NCBI GenBank assembly: GCA_001567185.1 | Contig: LNFR01000056.1 | Span: forward strand, 1 to 63,293 | Source of the DNA: Bacteroidetes bacterium OLB12 | GTDB taxonomy: Bacteria; Bacteroidota; Bacteroidia; Cytophagales; Cyclobacteriaceae | Direction: 5' to 3' | Length of the DNA: 63,293 bases | Shown: positions 25,081 to 35,642 of the stretch, piece after piece | Numbering within the stretch: position 1 is the stretch's first letter | Layout: every line of letters begins with the position of its first letter | The notes under the pieces: model-generated | The model's input: the letters and a program-made list of their open reading frames with translations, nothing else | Database searches by the model: none | What the model was told of the DNA's origin: nothing | Program-made: the position numbers and the translations under genes

Positions 25081-25764
25081 TTGCTGCGCCTGGTTTACAT
25101 TATACTCTTCTGTTCTGTGCCGGGGGTAGCCATGTCCCAGAAAATCTACCGGGGTATTGTGGTTGACTCGGCCACCATGGTCGATTTGCCGGGCGTTCAT
25201 ATTTCTGTAAAACATACAACGCGAGGGGTGGCAACCAATTCGTCAGGTGGATTTCTGATTACCGCCCGGCCCATCGATACACTTGTGTTTACATCCATCG
25301 GTTATCATTCTTTTGAATTGCCCTTAATGTTTGAAGAAGACGCCTTGTTTATTATGCTGCGCGAAAACAAGATTATGTTGCAGGAAGTAACCGTTAGATC
25401 GAACCGGCTTTATCCCAACAAGATTGAAGATTACACGAAAGTGGCCCCGCGTACCTTAAGCAAAGTGCAAATGGTTGCATCTCCATTTGATTACTTCTGG
25501 AAACTGGAACGGGAAAAGCGTAAACTCACGCGGGTTATTGAAGAGAATAATCGTACGCAAACATTCCGGCAGGTAATAACCGATCCGGATGTAAAAAACA
25601 TTATGATGGAAGATCATCATATTGATGAAGAAACTTATTACAACCTGGTGGAGAAGTTTAATCTCAAGCATCCTGCTGTCCATTACTTTACCGATCCCGA
25701 TGTCATTATGGAAGCGTTGCATGGGTTCTTCGACAAGAACAAAGCAGCCGCTAAAATCGATTGA
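25081..25764 (+). CDS. Secreted protein with carboxypeptidase-regulatory-like (CarbopepD_reg_2) domain
   Basis: 227 residues with the signal peptide MLRLVYIILFCSVPGVAMS; the start is TTG at 25081. Residues about 22-105 form a CarbopepD_reg_2-like beta-sandwich: YRGIVVDSATMVDLPGVHIS, RGVATNSSGGFLITA, DTLVFTSIGYHS and LQEVTVRSNRL, the same plug-adjacent domain found at the N-terminus of TonB receptors. The remaining part is helical and ends with FDKNKAAAKID. There is no TonB receptor barrel. It is the short free-standing version common in Bacteroidota, with no known role. It follows the RlmI-like gene closely. Confidence 0.8.
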   Translation: MLRLVYIILFCSVPGVAMSQKIYRGIVVDSATMVDLPGVHISVKHTTRGVATNSSGGFLITARPIDTLVFTSIGYHSFELPLMFEEDALFIMLRENKIMLQEVTVRSNRLYPNKIEDYTKVAPRTLSKVQMVASPFDYFWKLEREKRKLTRVIEENNRTQTFRQVITDPDVKNIMMEDHHIDEETYYNLVEKFNLKHPAVHYFTDPDVIMEALHGFFDKNKAAAKID

Positions 25765-25828
25765 AGTTTGCTGCCACCTAACCATAGGAATATTCTGAAC
25801 GCCCTCCGGTAAAATCCCCAAATAACGC

Positions 25829-25836
25829 TATCTTTG
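25829..25836 (+). promoter_or_regulatory. Candidate -7 box of typA
   Basis: TATCTTTG matches TAnnTTTG exactly, 39 bases before the typA ATG. No good TTG is found at the usual distance upstream, so support is partial. Confidence 0.45.
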
Positions 25837-25875
25837 CGCCCTTAAAGTCAAAAAAGAAGCGGAAATCAACGATTT

Positions 25876-27698
25876 ATGGAGGTTAGTAAAATCAGGAATA
25901 TTGCCATTATTGCCCACGTTGACCACGGAAAAACCACCCTGGTTGATAAACTTTTACATGCAGGTCATCTTTTTAAGGATCACGAAAATCCGGGCGAATT
26001 AATAATGGACAGCAACGACCTTGAGCGGGAACGTGGGATTACCATTCTTGCCAAGAATGTTTCGGTACGTTATAAAGACTATAAAATAAATGTAATTGAC
26101 ACCCCCGGCCACAGCGATTTTGGTGGTGAAGTAGAGCGGGTTTTAAACATGGCCGATGGTTGTTTGCTGCTGGTAGATGCCTTCGAAGGCCCCATGCCTC
26201 AAACCCGTTTCGTATTGCAAAAAGCATTGCAGCTTGGCTTAAAGCCGATTGTGGTTATCAATAAAGTAGATAAGAAAAACTGCACGCCTGACGAAGTTCA
26301 TGAATCGGTATTTGATCTGATGTTTGCGTTAGATGCAAATGAAGATCAGCTTGACTTTCCTACATTCTATGGTTCGGCCAAGCAAGGTTGGATGAGTTCG
26401 GATTGGAAAACACCCACCACCGATATCAACGCGTTGATTGAAGGTATTATTAAATACATACCGGCTCCTAAAATAGATGAAGGTTCAACGCAATTATTGA
26501 TCACATCGTTAGAGTATTCTTCTTTCATTGGTCGGATTGCGATAGGCCGTGTACAACGCGGTTCGGTAAAAGCCGGGCAACAAGTGGCGTTGGTAAAACG
26601 CGATGGCGGTGGAGTTGTGAAGACCCGCATCAAGGAAGTGTATGTGTTTGAAGGGTTCGAGAAAAAGAAAGCTGAGCAGGTAAATGCCGGAGAGATTTGT
26701 GCATTGGTAGGATTGGAAGGTTTTGAAATTGGTGATACCGTTGCTGATATCGAAAAACCGGAAGCGTTGAAGTCGATTGCGATTGATGAACCAACCATGA
26801 GTATGTTGTTCACCATCAACAACTCACCTTTCTATGCCAAAGAAGGCAAGTTTGTTACCTCGCGTCACATCAAAGATCGCCTGGAGAAAGAATTGGAAAA
26901 GAATCTGGCTTTGCGTGTGGGCGAAACCGGCTCGGCCGATAGTTTTATGGTATTTGGTCGTGGTGTATTGCACTTATCGGTATTGATTGAAACCATGCGC
27001 AGAGAAGGGTATGAATTACAGATTGGGCAGCCGCAGGTAATTTTTAAGGAAATTGATGGTGTGAAGTGCGAGCCGGTAGAAGAGTTAACCATCGACTTGC
27101 CTGAAACGGACGCTGGCAAGGCAATTGAAACCGTATCGATGCGCAAAGGGGAAATGATCAACATGGAACCCAAGGCCGATCGCATGATTTTAAAATTCCT
27201 GATTCCTTCGCGCGGAATAATGGGCTTGCGAAATTATTTGTTGAACGTAACAGCGGGCGAAGCAGTAGTTACGCACCGGTTTAAAGAATATCAACCGTAC
27301 AAGGGCGAAATACCAGGCCGCATCAATGGTTCGTTAATAGTAATGGAACAAGGCGAAGCATTCCATACAGTTTGCATAACCTGCAAGATCGTGGTAAGTT
27401 CTTCATCAACCCGGGCGAACCGGTTTATGAAGGCCAGGTTATTGGCGAACATAGTCGCAGTGGCGACCTGGTAATTAACGTTACCAAAACCAAGAAGCTT
27501 ACCAACATGCGGGCTTCCGGTGCCGATGAAAAAATGAAAATTGCTCCTCCGTTAAAACATACATTGGAAGAAGCCCTGGAATATATTCAGGCCGATGAGT
27601 ATGTTGAGGTTACACCTAAATCAATTCGCTTACGAAAAATTTATTTGAACGAGAACGATCGTAAGCGCGAACGTAATAAGGCCGGATCGAATGCATAA
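25876..27698 (+). CDS. typA: GTP-binding protein TypA/BipA (one frameshift)
   Basis: Ribosome-associated translational GTPase of the EF-G family. [19 protein letters not shown] is the G1 loop, [12 protein letters not shown] the G2 switch, [17 protein letters not shown] the G3, INKVDKKNC the G4. The frame breaks near 27365: the sequence lacks one G, and restoring it turns GEAF into [24 protein letters not shown]. The C-terminal domain then continues to [16 protein letters not shown] at 27698. The corrected protein is about 607 residues, the normal length. It is the first gene of a run with the TPR gene, which it overlaps by eight bases, and guaA. TypA is highly conserved, so a true inactivation would be surprising. 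Confidence 0.9.
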
Positions 27699-28529
27699 AA
27701 ATTGGCTGATAGGGATTTTTGTCTTAACGATCGTTACTTCGGGGTTTGCCCAAAACCCAAAGTGGACCGCCTGGGAAACAGAAGCCGATACCTTAATGAG
27801 TCACGAAGAATTCTCCAAGGCAATCGCGCGTTATTCCAAAATCATCAAAGCCTCACGCCTTAAGCAAAAAGAAAATTACCGCCCGCTTTACAAACGCGCA
27901 GTGGCCTATTACAGCTCGGGCCAATGGCAACCAGCCATTGCCGATATGAATAAATTTATTCCCGAGTTTCCGCAGAGTTACCAGGCCCGAATCTTAAGAG
28001 CACTTGCTTACCGTGAATTAAATGATATTGATAAGCAATTAACCGATGTTGAGTCGGCTATTGAACTAAGTGGTGGCGACCCGCAATTGCTTCGCTGGCG
28101 CGGAAGTTTGCGCATGGAGAAAGAGGAATACGAACTCGCCAAAAAAGATTTTAAACAAATTATTCAGATTCAGGATGATCCGGAGATTGAAATGAACCTG
28201 GCGCTTACGCACTACTCATTACAAGAATTGGATAGCGCACTTTTGGCTGTAAACAAAGCGATTGAACTGGATGGAACCTATGGAGCGGCTTATTTTATGG
28301 TGGTGCTTTTGCATTGGAACAGGAACAATACGAACAGGCTGTGAAGTTTCTGGATGTTGCCTTGCGACTCGATCCCGAGAATTTACAGGCATTATTTTAC
28401 AAAGGAATTGCGTTGGTAGAGTTGAAGCGCGAGGATGAAGGCTGCCGTTGCCTGAATAAAGCATTTTATGGTGGTGTAGATGATGCAGCCGATTACCTGA
28501 AGCAATCTTGTTACGAGGTATTAAAATAA
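27691..28529 (+). CDS. Secreted tetratricopeptide-repeat protein (one frameshift)
   Basis: About 279 residues after correction. The signal peptide [21 protein letters not shown] is followed by TPR helices: SKAIARYSKIIKASRLKQ, PAIADMNKFIPEFPQ, KQLTDVESAIELSGGDPQ, ELAKKDFKQIIQI, and after the break QAVKFLDVALRLDPEN. The frame breaks near 28297, where one T is missing from a T run; the restored sequence is AAYFYGGAFALEQEQYEQ. Its ATG overlaps the typA end by eight bases, and guaA starts 28 bases later. A periplasmic protein-interaction role is inferred only from TPRs. Confidence 0.8.
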
Positions 28530-28557
28530 TCCCAACGGGTTATAACTTTTAGAGCCT

Positions 28558-30084
28558 ATGGCACAACAAATTCTCATTCTCGATTTCGGGTCGCAGTACA
28601 CCCAGCTCATCGCGCGCAGGGTGCGCGAGTTAAATGTGTATTGCGAGATTCATCCGTTCAATCACATCCCGGCCATCACACCCGATGTTAAAGGGGTGAT
28701 TCTTTCCGGTAGCCCGTGCTCGGTGCGCGATGCGGGTTCGCCCGATGTAGATTTGAATCAGTTTGGAAAAATTCCGGTACTGGGTGTTTGTTACGGTGCG
28801 CAATTGATTGCCCATAAAAGCGGAGGTTCCGTAGCTCCTTCGCAGATTCGGGAATACGGCCGGGCCAGGCTTACCACCGTTAATCATCATAACGAATTAC
28901 TAAAAGAAATCTCGCTCGATTCGCAAGTGTGGATGTCGCATGCCGATACGATTACTTCTATTCCCGATCAGTTTGAAATTATTGCCAGCACACCTTCTGT
29001 AAAAGTAGCTGCCTTTCATTTAAAGGGTGAAAAGTTATACGGCATTCAGTTTCACCCCGAAGTAACTCATTCGCTGGAAGGAAAAAACCTGCTGCGCAAT
29101 TTTGTGGTTCACATTTGTGGTTGTGCGCAGGATTGGACACCCGATCAGTTCGTAGAGTCAACAGTTGCGGACTTAAAGAAAAAATTAGGTACCGATAAAG
29201 TGGTCATGGCGTTGTCGGGTGGGGTAGATTCTACTGTAGCAGCCATGCTCGTACACAAGGCAATTGGCAAGAATTTATACTGCATTTTTGTAGATAATGG
29301 GTTGCTGCGCAAAAACGAATTCGGGCAAGTGCTGGAATCGTATAAAGGCATGGGCCTGAATATTAAAGGCGTTGATGCCAAAGAAAAATTCTATGCTGCA
29401 TTAAAAGGATTATCCGAGCCTGAAGCCAAACGCAAAGCCATCGGCAAAACATTTATTGATGTGTTTGACGAAGAAGCGCACGCTATTGCCGATGTGAAGT
29501 GGTTGGGCCAGGGCACCATTTACCCGGATGTGATTGAATCGGTTTCAGTAAAAGGTCCTTCGGCTACCATCAAATCGCACCACAACGTTGGGGGCTTGCC
29601 CGAAAAGATGAAGATGAAAGTGGTGGAGCCCTTAAATACCTTATTTAAAGATGAAGTGCGGTTGGTGGGTAAAACATTGGGAATTGATCCGTTGATTCTG
29701 GGACGCCATCCATTCCCTGGCCCGGGTTTGGGAATTCGTATTTTAGGAGAGATTACGGCCGATAAAGTAAACGTGCTGCAGGAAGTTGATGCAATTTTTA
29801 TTGGCGCCCTGCGTTCGCATGGTTTATATGAGAAAGTATGGCAGGCGGGTGCTGTATTATTGCCCGTGTATTCGGTAGGGGTAATGGGCGATGAAAGAAC
29901 GTACGAACAGGTTGCAGCCCTGCGTGCGGTAATAAGTGTGGATGGTATGACAGCCGATTGGGCCCATCTGCCCCATGAATTTTTAAGTGAAGTTTCGTCT
30001 GACATCATCAATAAAGTAAAAGGCGTTAACCGCGTGGTTTATGATATCAGCTCCAAACCTCCGGCAACCATCGAGTGGGAATAG
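28558..30084 (+). CDS. guaA: GMP synthase (glutamine-hydrolysing)
   Basis: 508 residues, intact. The N-terminal class I glutamine amidotransferase domain has the catalytic Cys in [11 protein letters not shown] and His/Glu in [11 protein letters not shown]. The ATP-pyrophosphatase domain starts with [15 protein letters not shown]. The C-terminal dimerisation domain has [17 protein letters not shown] and ends KPPATIEWE. It converts XMP to GMP using glutamine and ATP. It is the third gene after typA and the TPR gene, and the LpoA-like gene follows 50 bases after its stop. Confidence 0.97.
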   Translation: MAQQILILDFGSQYTQLIARRVRELNVYCEIHPFNHIPAITPDVKGVILSGSPCSVRDAGSPDVDLNQFGKIPVLGVCYGAQLIAHKSGGSVAPSQIREYGRARLTTVNHHNELLKEISLDSQVWMSHADTITSIPDQFEIIASTPSVKVAAFHLKGEKLYGIQFHPEVTHSLEGKNLLRNFVVHICGCAQDWTPDQFVESTVADLKKKLGTDKVVMALSGGVDSTVAAMLVHKAIGKNLYCIFVDNGLLRKNEFGQVLESYKGMGLNIKGVDAKEKFYAALKGLSEPEAKRKAIGKTFIDVFDEEAHAIADVKWLGQGTIYPDVIESVSVKGPSATIKSHHNVGGLPEKMKMKVVEPLNTLFKDEVRLVGKTLGIDPLILGRHPFPGPGLGIRILGEITADKVNVLQEVDAIFIGALRSHGLYEKVWQAGAVLLPVYSVGVMGDERTYEQVAALRAVISVDGMTADWAHLPHEFLSEVSSDIINKVKGVNRVVYDISSKPPATIEWE

Positions 30085-30134
30085 CGGCTTAATTTTTGAT
30101 TGATTATATTGGCCAACAGTATAAAGTGGTACGC

Positions 30135-31846
30135 ATGAGTAAATTTTTGTTCCTGCTTTTGTTTGTAGTAAGCCTGTTACAAGCCTCCGCACAGGATTTC
30201 CATAAACAATTCAAACAGGCTAAAGATTTATACGAAGGCAAACAATACAGTGCCGCCATGGCAGCCTTTAAACCGCTTACGGTTTACGATCAGGCCAACC
30301 CTTTTCCGGAGTATGCCTCTTTTTATTATGCGCTTTCGGCTAATCAGTTGGGTTATGGTTCGGTAGCCAAAGACATGTTTTTGCAGATTAAGAAACTGTA
30401 CCCCACCTGGGATCAGATGCAGGAGGTTAATTACTGGCTTACCAAGTTATATTTTGATCAGGGCGATATTTTCCAGGCGCTTAAAGTGGCGGCAACGGTT
30501 ACCGGTCCTTCATTACAAACGGGCCTTACCGAATTAAAGCGCTACTACCTCGGCAAGATAACTGATTCGGAAACTCTAAAAATGGTTTTGGAAGATTACC
30601 CCGAGGAGCGGGAAGCTGGCAGGGCTTTACTGAAAATATTGGGACAACAACCTGCGCATTTGCAGGAAACTTCCATGATGGAGTTGCTCATCACCAAATT
30701 TAATCTTCCGCGCGAAAAACTGGTGGCCGTTGAAGCACCAAAGCCTGTGTTTAAAGATACCTACCGCGTGGCGCTGCTCATGCCCTTTCTGGCAGCAACC
30801 TTGGATCCATCACCGGTAGTAAAACGAAATCAGTTTGTGCTTGATATTTACGATGGCGTAAAACTGGCAGCCGATTCGTTGCGCAAGCAGGGCATTAACC
30901 TGGAAATAGTAGCGTACGATAACGAGCGCTCACCGGAACTAACACGGAAAATTCTTGCTCAGCCAGAACTTAAGTCGGCCGATGTGATTGTGGGGCCACT
31001 TTTTCCGGAAGAAGCAAAACCTGTTTTGGAGTTTGCACTTACTAACCAGATAGGTACGTTGGTAAATCCGGCATCGAATACAATCGATTTTGCACCCCAT
31101 CCTTTTTCATTTTTGTTTCAACCCAGTCATGAAACATTAGGTATCCGCTCGGCCGAGTGGGTAGCTGAGCATGTGCGAAGAAAAAACTGCCTGGTCTATT
31201 ATGGCGAAACCGTAAAGGACTCGGTTATGGCCTTCGCTTTTATTAAGCGAGCCCTCGAGCTTGGTGTAAAGGTGGTGTATGCCGAAGAAGTACACAAAGA
31301 AAACTCAGCCGGTATTCTTACCAACCTGGTATCGGCAACCGAATATGATGAATGGAAAAATCCGCTGCAGTTTAAACTTAAGAAAGACAGTCTGGGAAGT
31401 ATTTTTGTGGCATCCGATAACGAATTGATTTATTCAAAGGTGATAAATGGAGTAGAAACCCGTAAAGACTCTATTGTAGTGATTGGCCAGGAAACCTGGC
31501 TAACCGATACCTCTATTGATTACGCCAAGTTTGAGCGCACACAGGTTAGCCTGGCGGCACCCAACTACCACGCTTTGAACAGCCCTGCTTATACCCAGTT
31601 CAGAAAAAAATTTATCCAGAAACATGGCCTGATGCCGGGCGAGTATGCCACACTGGGCTATGAGGTTACCATGATGTTGGGCCAATTTTTCAGCAAGTAG
31701 TGGTTGCGCGGTTTCTGGAGGTTTTACCGCCAGGCGAAGTGCTGCCCGGCCACCTGGGTTCGGGTTATCAGGTACAGCCTGGCCGCGATAATGGCCAGGT
31801 TCCGTTTGTTGGTTTCAGAGATGGAGCAATTAGCATTCTTAAATAG
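30135..31846 (+). CDS. Secreted TPR plus periplasmic-binding-fold protein, LpoA-like (one frameshift)
   Basis: I start at the ATG at 30135, MSKFLFLLLFVVSLLQASAQD (signal peptide), not the upstream frame. Residues about 22-190 are TPR-like helices (QFKQAKDLYEGKQYSAAMAAF). From YRVALLMPFLA onward a type-1 periplasmic binding fold follows: DGVKLAADSLRKQGINLEI, DVIVGPLFPEEAKPVLE, NPASNTIDFAP. This helical plus PBP1 layout resembles LpoA activators of peptidoglycan synthases, though that role is inferred. The frame stops at 31698, but adding one T to the run near 31688 continues FFQQVVVARFLEVLPPGE and ends FRDGAISILK at 31846, which I take as the true end. Confidence 0.75.
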
Positions 31847-31906
31847 CCGGTAAGCACAATTTTTATTAAATACTTACACCAAAGCCGCTATCCGCCAGGC
31901 AAATAA

Positions 31907-31914
31907 TACCTTTG
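31907..31914 (+). promoter_or_regulatory. Candidate -7 box upstream of the outer-membrane protein gene
   Basis: TACCTTTG matches TAnnTTTG, 87 bases before the ATG at 32002. No upstream TTG at the right distance was found, so this is weak. Confidence 0.3.
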
Positions 31915-32001
31915 TAGTGTTTGAAATTTGGGTTTCCTGCATGGTCTATGATGAAGAACGATGCTGAATCCACTACTTTTAGTATTTTTAAGGATTAACT
32001 T

Positions 32002-33039
32002 ATGGCTATAGTGCGCGTTACGTTTACCTGCCTGTTATTAGTATGGAGTTCTGCCTGGGCGTTTGGCCAGGCTACCGAAAAAGTGGCCGTTACATTCGAT
32101 GAATTGTATGACGAGCCCTATTCAATCAATAAACTCTTTGTTGCATTTCAGCCGCTTTACGGTGAAATTTTTGCTACCAATGTAAATGCGGGGTTTGGTG
32201 CAGAAGCCCAATACTTTCATAAGAATAAATTCAATATCAAGGGGCAGTTCCGGAAGTCGTACAGCAGCAAGTTTTTAGATTTTAACCGGGAGAATGCGTT
32301 GCGTAATAGTACAGTTGCAAATGCCCCGGAAGTATTTAACTATTATGAATTTGGAGGCACCTTTCATATTAAAGACTTTGATGAAACTTCTACCGCCAAA
32401 ATTTTCCTTCATCAGAAAAAAATCCCACGCAGCAAATGGGCTTCCACAGTAGCTACTTATGCCGAAGTGCCCAGTAAACTCAGAAAAATTTATGGAGCCC
32501 GGCTGGGTACAGTAATCTGGGATGCTACAACCGATATTAATCGTACCCTTGCCAAACAAGGGTTAACGTATGCGAACTTAGTTAACAGCGATGGTAACAG
32601 CTTGCCCGAAACTTATGTGGATGGAAATGGAGAAACCCAGGATATGCAGGCATTTTCGAATTTATATGCTACCAACGTGTATGTGGGTACCTCTCTTACG
32701 TGGATCCGAAACATTGCAGTAAGTTTTGATCAGTATGACGATGCGGTGGATGATGGTATTTTTAATGTTTACCTCGATTTGTTGTTTGCACCCTCTATAA
32801 AGTTAGATCCGGTTACCTATAATGGATTTGATTACTCCACCGATGCCATTAAACTAAACAAGATTGGTGTTCGTGCAGGTTTTGAAGGCAAGTACAACCG
32901 CACATTGGGTTGGTCGTACGGAGGCGAGTTAGGGTACCGCCCATCACTGGATGGACGCGGTTTCTTTGCTGTATTTAAAATAGCGTTTCCGGTTTTCAGT
33001 TCTAACCTCGACAATAAAGTCGAAGCTTTCCAAAAATAG
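32002..33039 (+). CDS. Probable outer-membrane beta-barrel protein of unknown function
   Basis: 345 residues with the signal peptide MAIVRVTFTCLLLVWSSAWA. The mature part is rich in alternating hydrophobic/aromatic strands, for example FGAEAQYFHKNKFNIKGQF, YEFGGTFHIKDF and GVRAGFEGKYNRTLGWSYG, ending in FAVFKIAFPVF plus a short tail. No lipobox and no recognised domain name. The pattern fits an 8-14 strand porin-like barrel, but topology is a guess. hutI begins five bases after its stop, so the two may be co-transcribed. Confidence 0.6.
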   Translation: MAIVRVTFTCLLLVWSSAWAFGQATEKVAVTFDELYDEPYSINKLFVAFQPLYGEIFATNVNAGFGAEAQYFHKNKFNIKGQFRKSYSSKFLDFNRENALRNSTVANAPEVFNYYEFGGTFHIKDFDETSTAKIFLHQKKIPRSKWASTVATYAEVPSKLRKIYGARLGTVIWDATTDINRTLAKQGLTYANLVNSDGNSLPETYVDGNGETQDMQAFSNLYATNVYVGTSLTWIRNIAVSFDQYDDAVDDGIFNVYLDLLFAPSIKLDPVTYNGFDYSTDAIKLNKIGVRAGFEGKYNRTLGWSYGGELGYRPSLDGRGFFAVFKIAFPVFSSNLDNKVEAFQK

Positions 33040-33044
33040 TCAGG

Positions 33045-34292
33045 ATGTACGATATTCTGATCACTCACATACACAAACTGGTGCAGGTGAGAGAGCAGGC
33101 ATTGGACTTTGTGCGTGGTTCGGCTATGCGCGAATTGCCCTCCCTTGAAAATGCTTACCTCGCAATGGCCGATGGCCAGATTACGGACTTCGGTTTGATG
33201 GAGAACCTTCCAGCCTCTGCAAAGGCAACTACGGTTATCAATGCCTCGGGCCGGTTGGTGTTACCTTCGTTTGTCGATTCGCACACGCATCTGGTATTTG
33301 CCGATACCCGCGAAGAAGAATTTGTAATGAAGTTAAAGGGTGCAACCTATCAACAGATTGCAGCGGCAGGTGGTGGAATTCTAAACTCGGCCCGCAAACT
33401 GCAACAAACAAGCGAAGAAGAATTGTTAGAAAAAGCACTGGTACGTGTGGCAGAAGTTATTAAAACCGGAACAGGTGCAATCGAAATAAAGAGTGGTTAC
33501 GGACTAACCACAAAAGACGAACTGAAGATGTTGCGCGTGGCGCGTAAGATTGGTGTGGTAACTCCTTTAACAGTTAAAACAACCTTGCTGGGTGCGCACG
33601 CTGTTCCCAAAGACAAATCCAAGGAGCAATACATTGAAGAGATAATTGCAGAAATGATTCCGGCTGCAGCCGAAGAAAAACTGGCTGATTATATAGATGT
33701 GTTTTGTGAAACCGGATTCTTTTCACCGGAGGAAACAGAACGGATTGTGGAAGCAGGCAAACAACATGGCCTAATTCCCCGGCTGCATGCCAATCAATTA
33801 AACCGGTCGGGGGGAGTGCAGGTAGGAGTTAAAACAAAGGCGATAAGTGTAGATCATTTAGAAAATATTGGTGAGGAGGAAATACAGGCCTTGAAGGGAA
33901 GCGTAACCATGCCCGTTTCACTTCCTGGGGCAGCATTTTTTCTGGGTTTGCCTTTCACGCCCGCCCGTCAGATAATTGATTCGGGATTGCCATTGGGTAT
34001 TGCTACCGATTATAATCCGGGAAGTGCGCCCGGTGGCAGCATGCCTTTTAATATTGCATTGGCTTGTATTAAAATGCGCATGTTACCGGAGGAAGCGATT
34101 AATGCAGCCACCATCAATACTGCCTATACGCTGGGCTTATCACACACACACGCAACCATTACAAAAGGAAAGGTGGCAAATGTTATCATCACCCAGCCTA
34201 TGCGTTCGGTGGCGGCAATCCCGTATGGATTTTGCACTAACCCGGTGAGCCAGGTTATATTAAATGGAAAAATTATTTCGGATAGTAAATGA
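33045..34292 (+). CDS. hutI: Imidazolonepropionase
   Basis: 415-residue amidohydrolase of histidine degradation, hydrolysing 4-imidazolone-5-propanoate to N-formimino-glutamate. The metal site motif is PSFVDSHTHLVFA, followed by GATYQQIAAAGGGI, IEIKSGYGL, and the catalytic region LHANQLNRSGGVQVG with ATDYNPGSAPGGSMP near the C-terminus. The frame is intact. The usual partners hutH and hutU are not in the window, so this is an isolated hut gene. Its stop codon overlaps the apt start (ATGA), indicating coupling to a purine-salvage gene, an unusual pairing. Confidence 0.95.
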   Translation: MYDILITHIHKLVQVREQALDFVRGSAMRELPSLENAYLAMADGQITDFGLMENLPASAKATTVINASGRLVLPSFVDSHTHLVFADTREEEFVMKLKGATYQQIAAAGGGILNSARKLQQTSEEELLEKALVRVAEVIKTGTGAIEIKSGYGLTTKDELKMLRVARKIGVVTPLTVKTTLLGAHAVPKDKSKEQYIEEIIAEMIPAAAEEKLADYIDVFCETGFFSPEETERIVEAGKQHGLIPRLHANQLNRSGGVQVGVKTKAISVDHLENIGEEEIQALKGSVTMPVSLPGAAFFLGLPFTPARQIIDSGLPLGIATDYNPGSAPGGSMPFNIALACIKMRMLPEEAINAATINTAYTLGLSHTHATITKGKVANVIITQPMRSVAAIPYGFCTNPVSQVILNGKIISDSK

Positions 34293-34824
34293 TGTTGAAA
34301 GAAGAGACCTTAAAATCGCTGTTGCGCGATGTGCCTGATTTTCCGAAACCGGGAATCTTATTTAAAGACATTACGCCCCTTCTGGCAGAACCTGCAGCCA
34401 GAAGGCAGGTAGTGAATGAAATAGCCAATTACTTTAGAGATAAACAGATTGATGCAGTAGCAGCGGTTGAAGCCCGTGGGTTTATTTTTGGTATGCTGAT
34501 AGCCGAGGCCCTCAACGTAGCATTTGTGCCGGTGCGCAAAGCGGGTAAACTTCCGTATCATAAACTTCGCGAGGAGTATGACCTGGAGTATGGCCGGGCT
34601 GCCATCGAAATGCATGTAGATGCCCTGAAGCCTGGAAGCCGGGTGTTGATTCATGATGATTTGCTGGCAACCGGGGGCACGGCCGGTGCGGCCGGCAACC
34701 TTATTCAAAAGTTGGGAGGAGTGGTGGCCGGTTATTCTTTTATAATTAACCTTTCATTTCTTCCGGGCGAAAAATATTAAGTGACAAGTTTGGAGTAAGG
34801 CCGCATTACCTGGTTAAATACTAG
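34289..34824 (+). CDS. apt: Adenine phosphoribosyltransferase (one frameshift at the 3' end)
   Basis: Purine salvage enzyme making AMP from adenine and PRPP. The N-terminal half reads SLLRDVPDFPKPGILFKDITPLL, typical of Apt, and the PRPP loop is VLIHDDLLATGGTAGAAG. The open frame stops early at 34778 (LPGEKY). Adding one A at the A5 run near 34772 continues GEKILSDKFGVRPHYLVKY to a stop at 34822-34824, about 178 residues, the family length. I use that end. It overlaps hutI by four bases. Lon-N-like gene follows with its own promoter-like box. Confidence 0.9.
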
Positions 34825-34871
34825 TAGGCTTAAAGAATTTGGTTGGAAATAATTTCCGCATAACTTTCCGG

Positions 34872-34879
34872 TATATTTG
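34872..34879 (+). promoter_or_regulatory. Candidate -7 box of the Lon-N-domain gene
   Basis: TATATTTG matches TAnnTTTG exactly. Only 11 bases separate it from the ATG at 34891, so transcription would begin very close to the start codon. Confidence 0.45.
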
Positions 34880-34890
34880 TTTGCAGGGTG

Positions 34891-35475
34891 ATGAATGTGA
34901 TTAAAATTCCGATGTTCCCCCTTTCCATTTTCCCATTACCGGGCGAAATGGTTCCCCTTCACATCTTTGAACCTCGTTACCGCCAGTTGCTGGAGGATGC
35001 GGAAAATAATGACATTACCTTTGGTATATACTGCAATCACGTTGCAAATGCTGAAAAGCTGGGGGCGTTAGTTAAACTTGAAAGCATATTGAAACGCTAC
35101 CACACGGGCGAATCGGATGTTATTGTGAAGTGTATCGACTTACTGTCGATGAGTAAATTGTTTCGTACGTTTCGCGATAAACTTTATCCCGGTGCGGAAG
35201 TGCAATTATGGAATATTAACCTGGCCGAGCCGATGGATCAGGCTTTAAGGCATCACTTCACCGAATACATGAATATGATGCGGCTCACGCATTCCGATAA
35301 AGCAATTTCTATTTATGATGTTGCCAATGAATTAAACCTGGGTTTTGAAGATCGTCTCAAATTCGTACACTTACCGGACGATCGTAAATCACCGTTCATG
35401 ATCACGCGCCTGAAGTATCAGATGCACTTGCTCAAAGAAGCAGAAAAGGCAAAAGACGTTTATCATCTCAATTAA
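34891..35475 (+). CDS. Lon substrate-binding (LON N-terminal) domain protein
   Basis: About 194 residues; the ATG at 34891 is preferred to the GTG just before it. IPMFPLSIFPLPGEMVPLHIFEPRYRQLLEDA is the LON-N/PUA-like signature. The rest matches the free-standing Lon-N family, without an AAA+ or protease domain: LESILKRYHTGESDVIVKCI and a helical C-terminal half. Members are thought to bind proteins or act as adaptors; no enzyme activity is expected. It is a single gene downstream of apt with its own promoter-like box. Confidence 0.88.
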   Translation: MNVIKIPMFPLSIFPLPGEMVPLHIFEPRYRQLLEDAENNDITFGIYCNHVANAEKLGALVKLESILKRYHTGESDVIVKCIDLLSMSKLFRTFRDKLYPGAEVQLWNINLAEPMDQALRHHFTEYMNMMRLTHSDKAISIYDVANELNLGFEDRLKFVHLPDDRKSPFMITRLKYQMHLLKEAEKAKDVYHLN

Positions 35476-35642
35476 GTTGCATCAATAAAATTTTTTAATG
35501 GGTTGGTAAACCATTTTGAAGTTCTTCCGTTTGAGAGAACCTTCCTGATAAAATTCCCTTCATTAATTATTTTAAATTCTTTAACACATTGTGTGCAACA
35601 ATTAACGATTGCAATGCGTCATAAGGCTATAAATTTTATTTT

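Noticed and set aside
27340-27420. Programmed ribosomal frameshift in typA (and similar breaks in argB, argC)
   Set aside because: The breaks occur at unrelated sites with both directions of shift and no slippery heptamer plus structure; many genes are affected in the same way, which fits sequence error.
34289-34780. A naturally short Apt ending at GEKY
   Set aside because: One added A extends it to GVRPHYLVKY, the normal Apt C-terminus.
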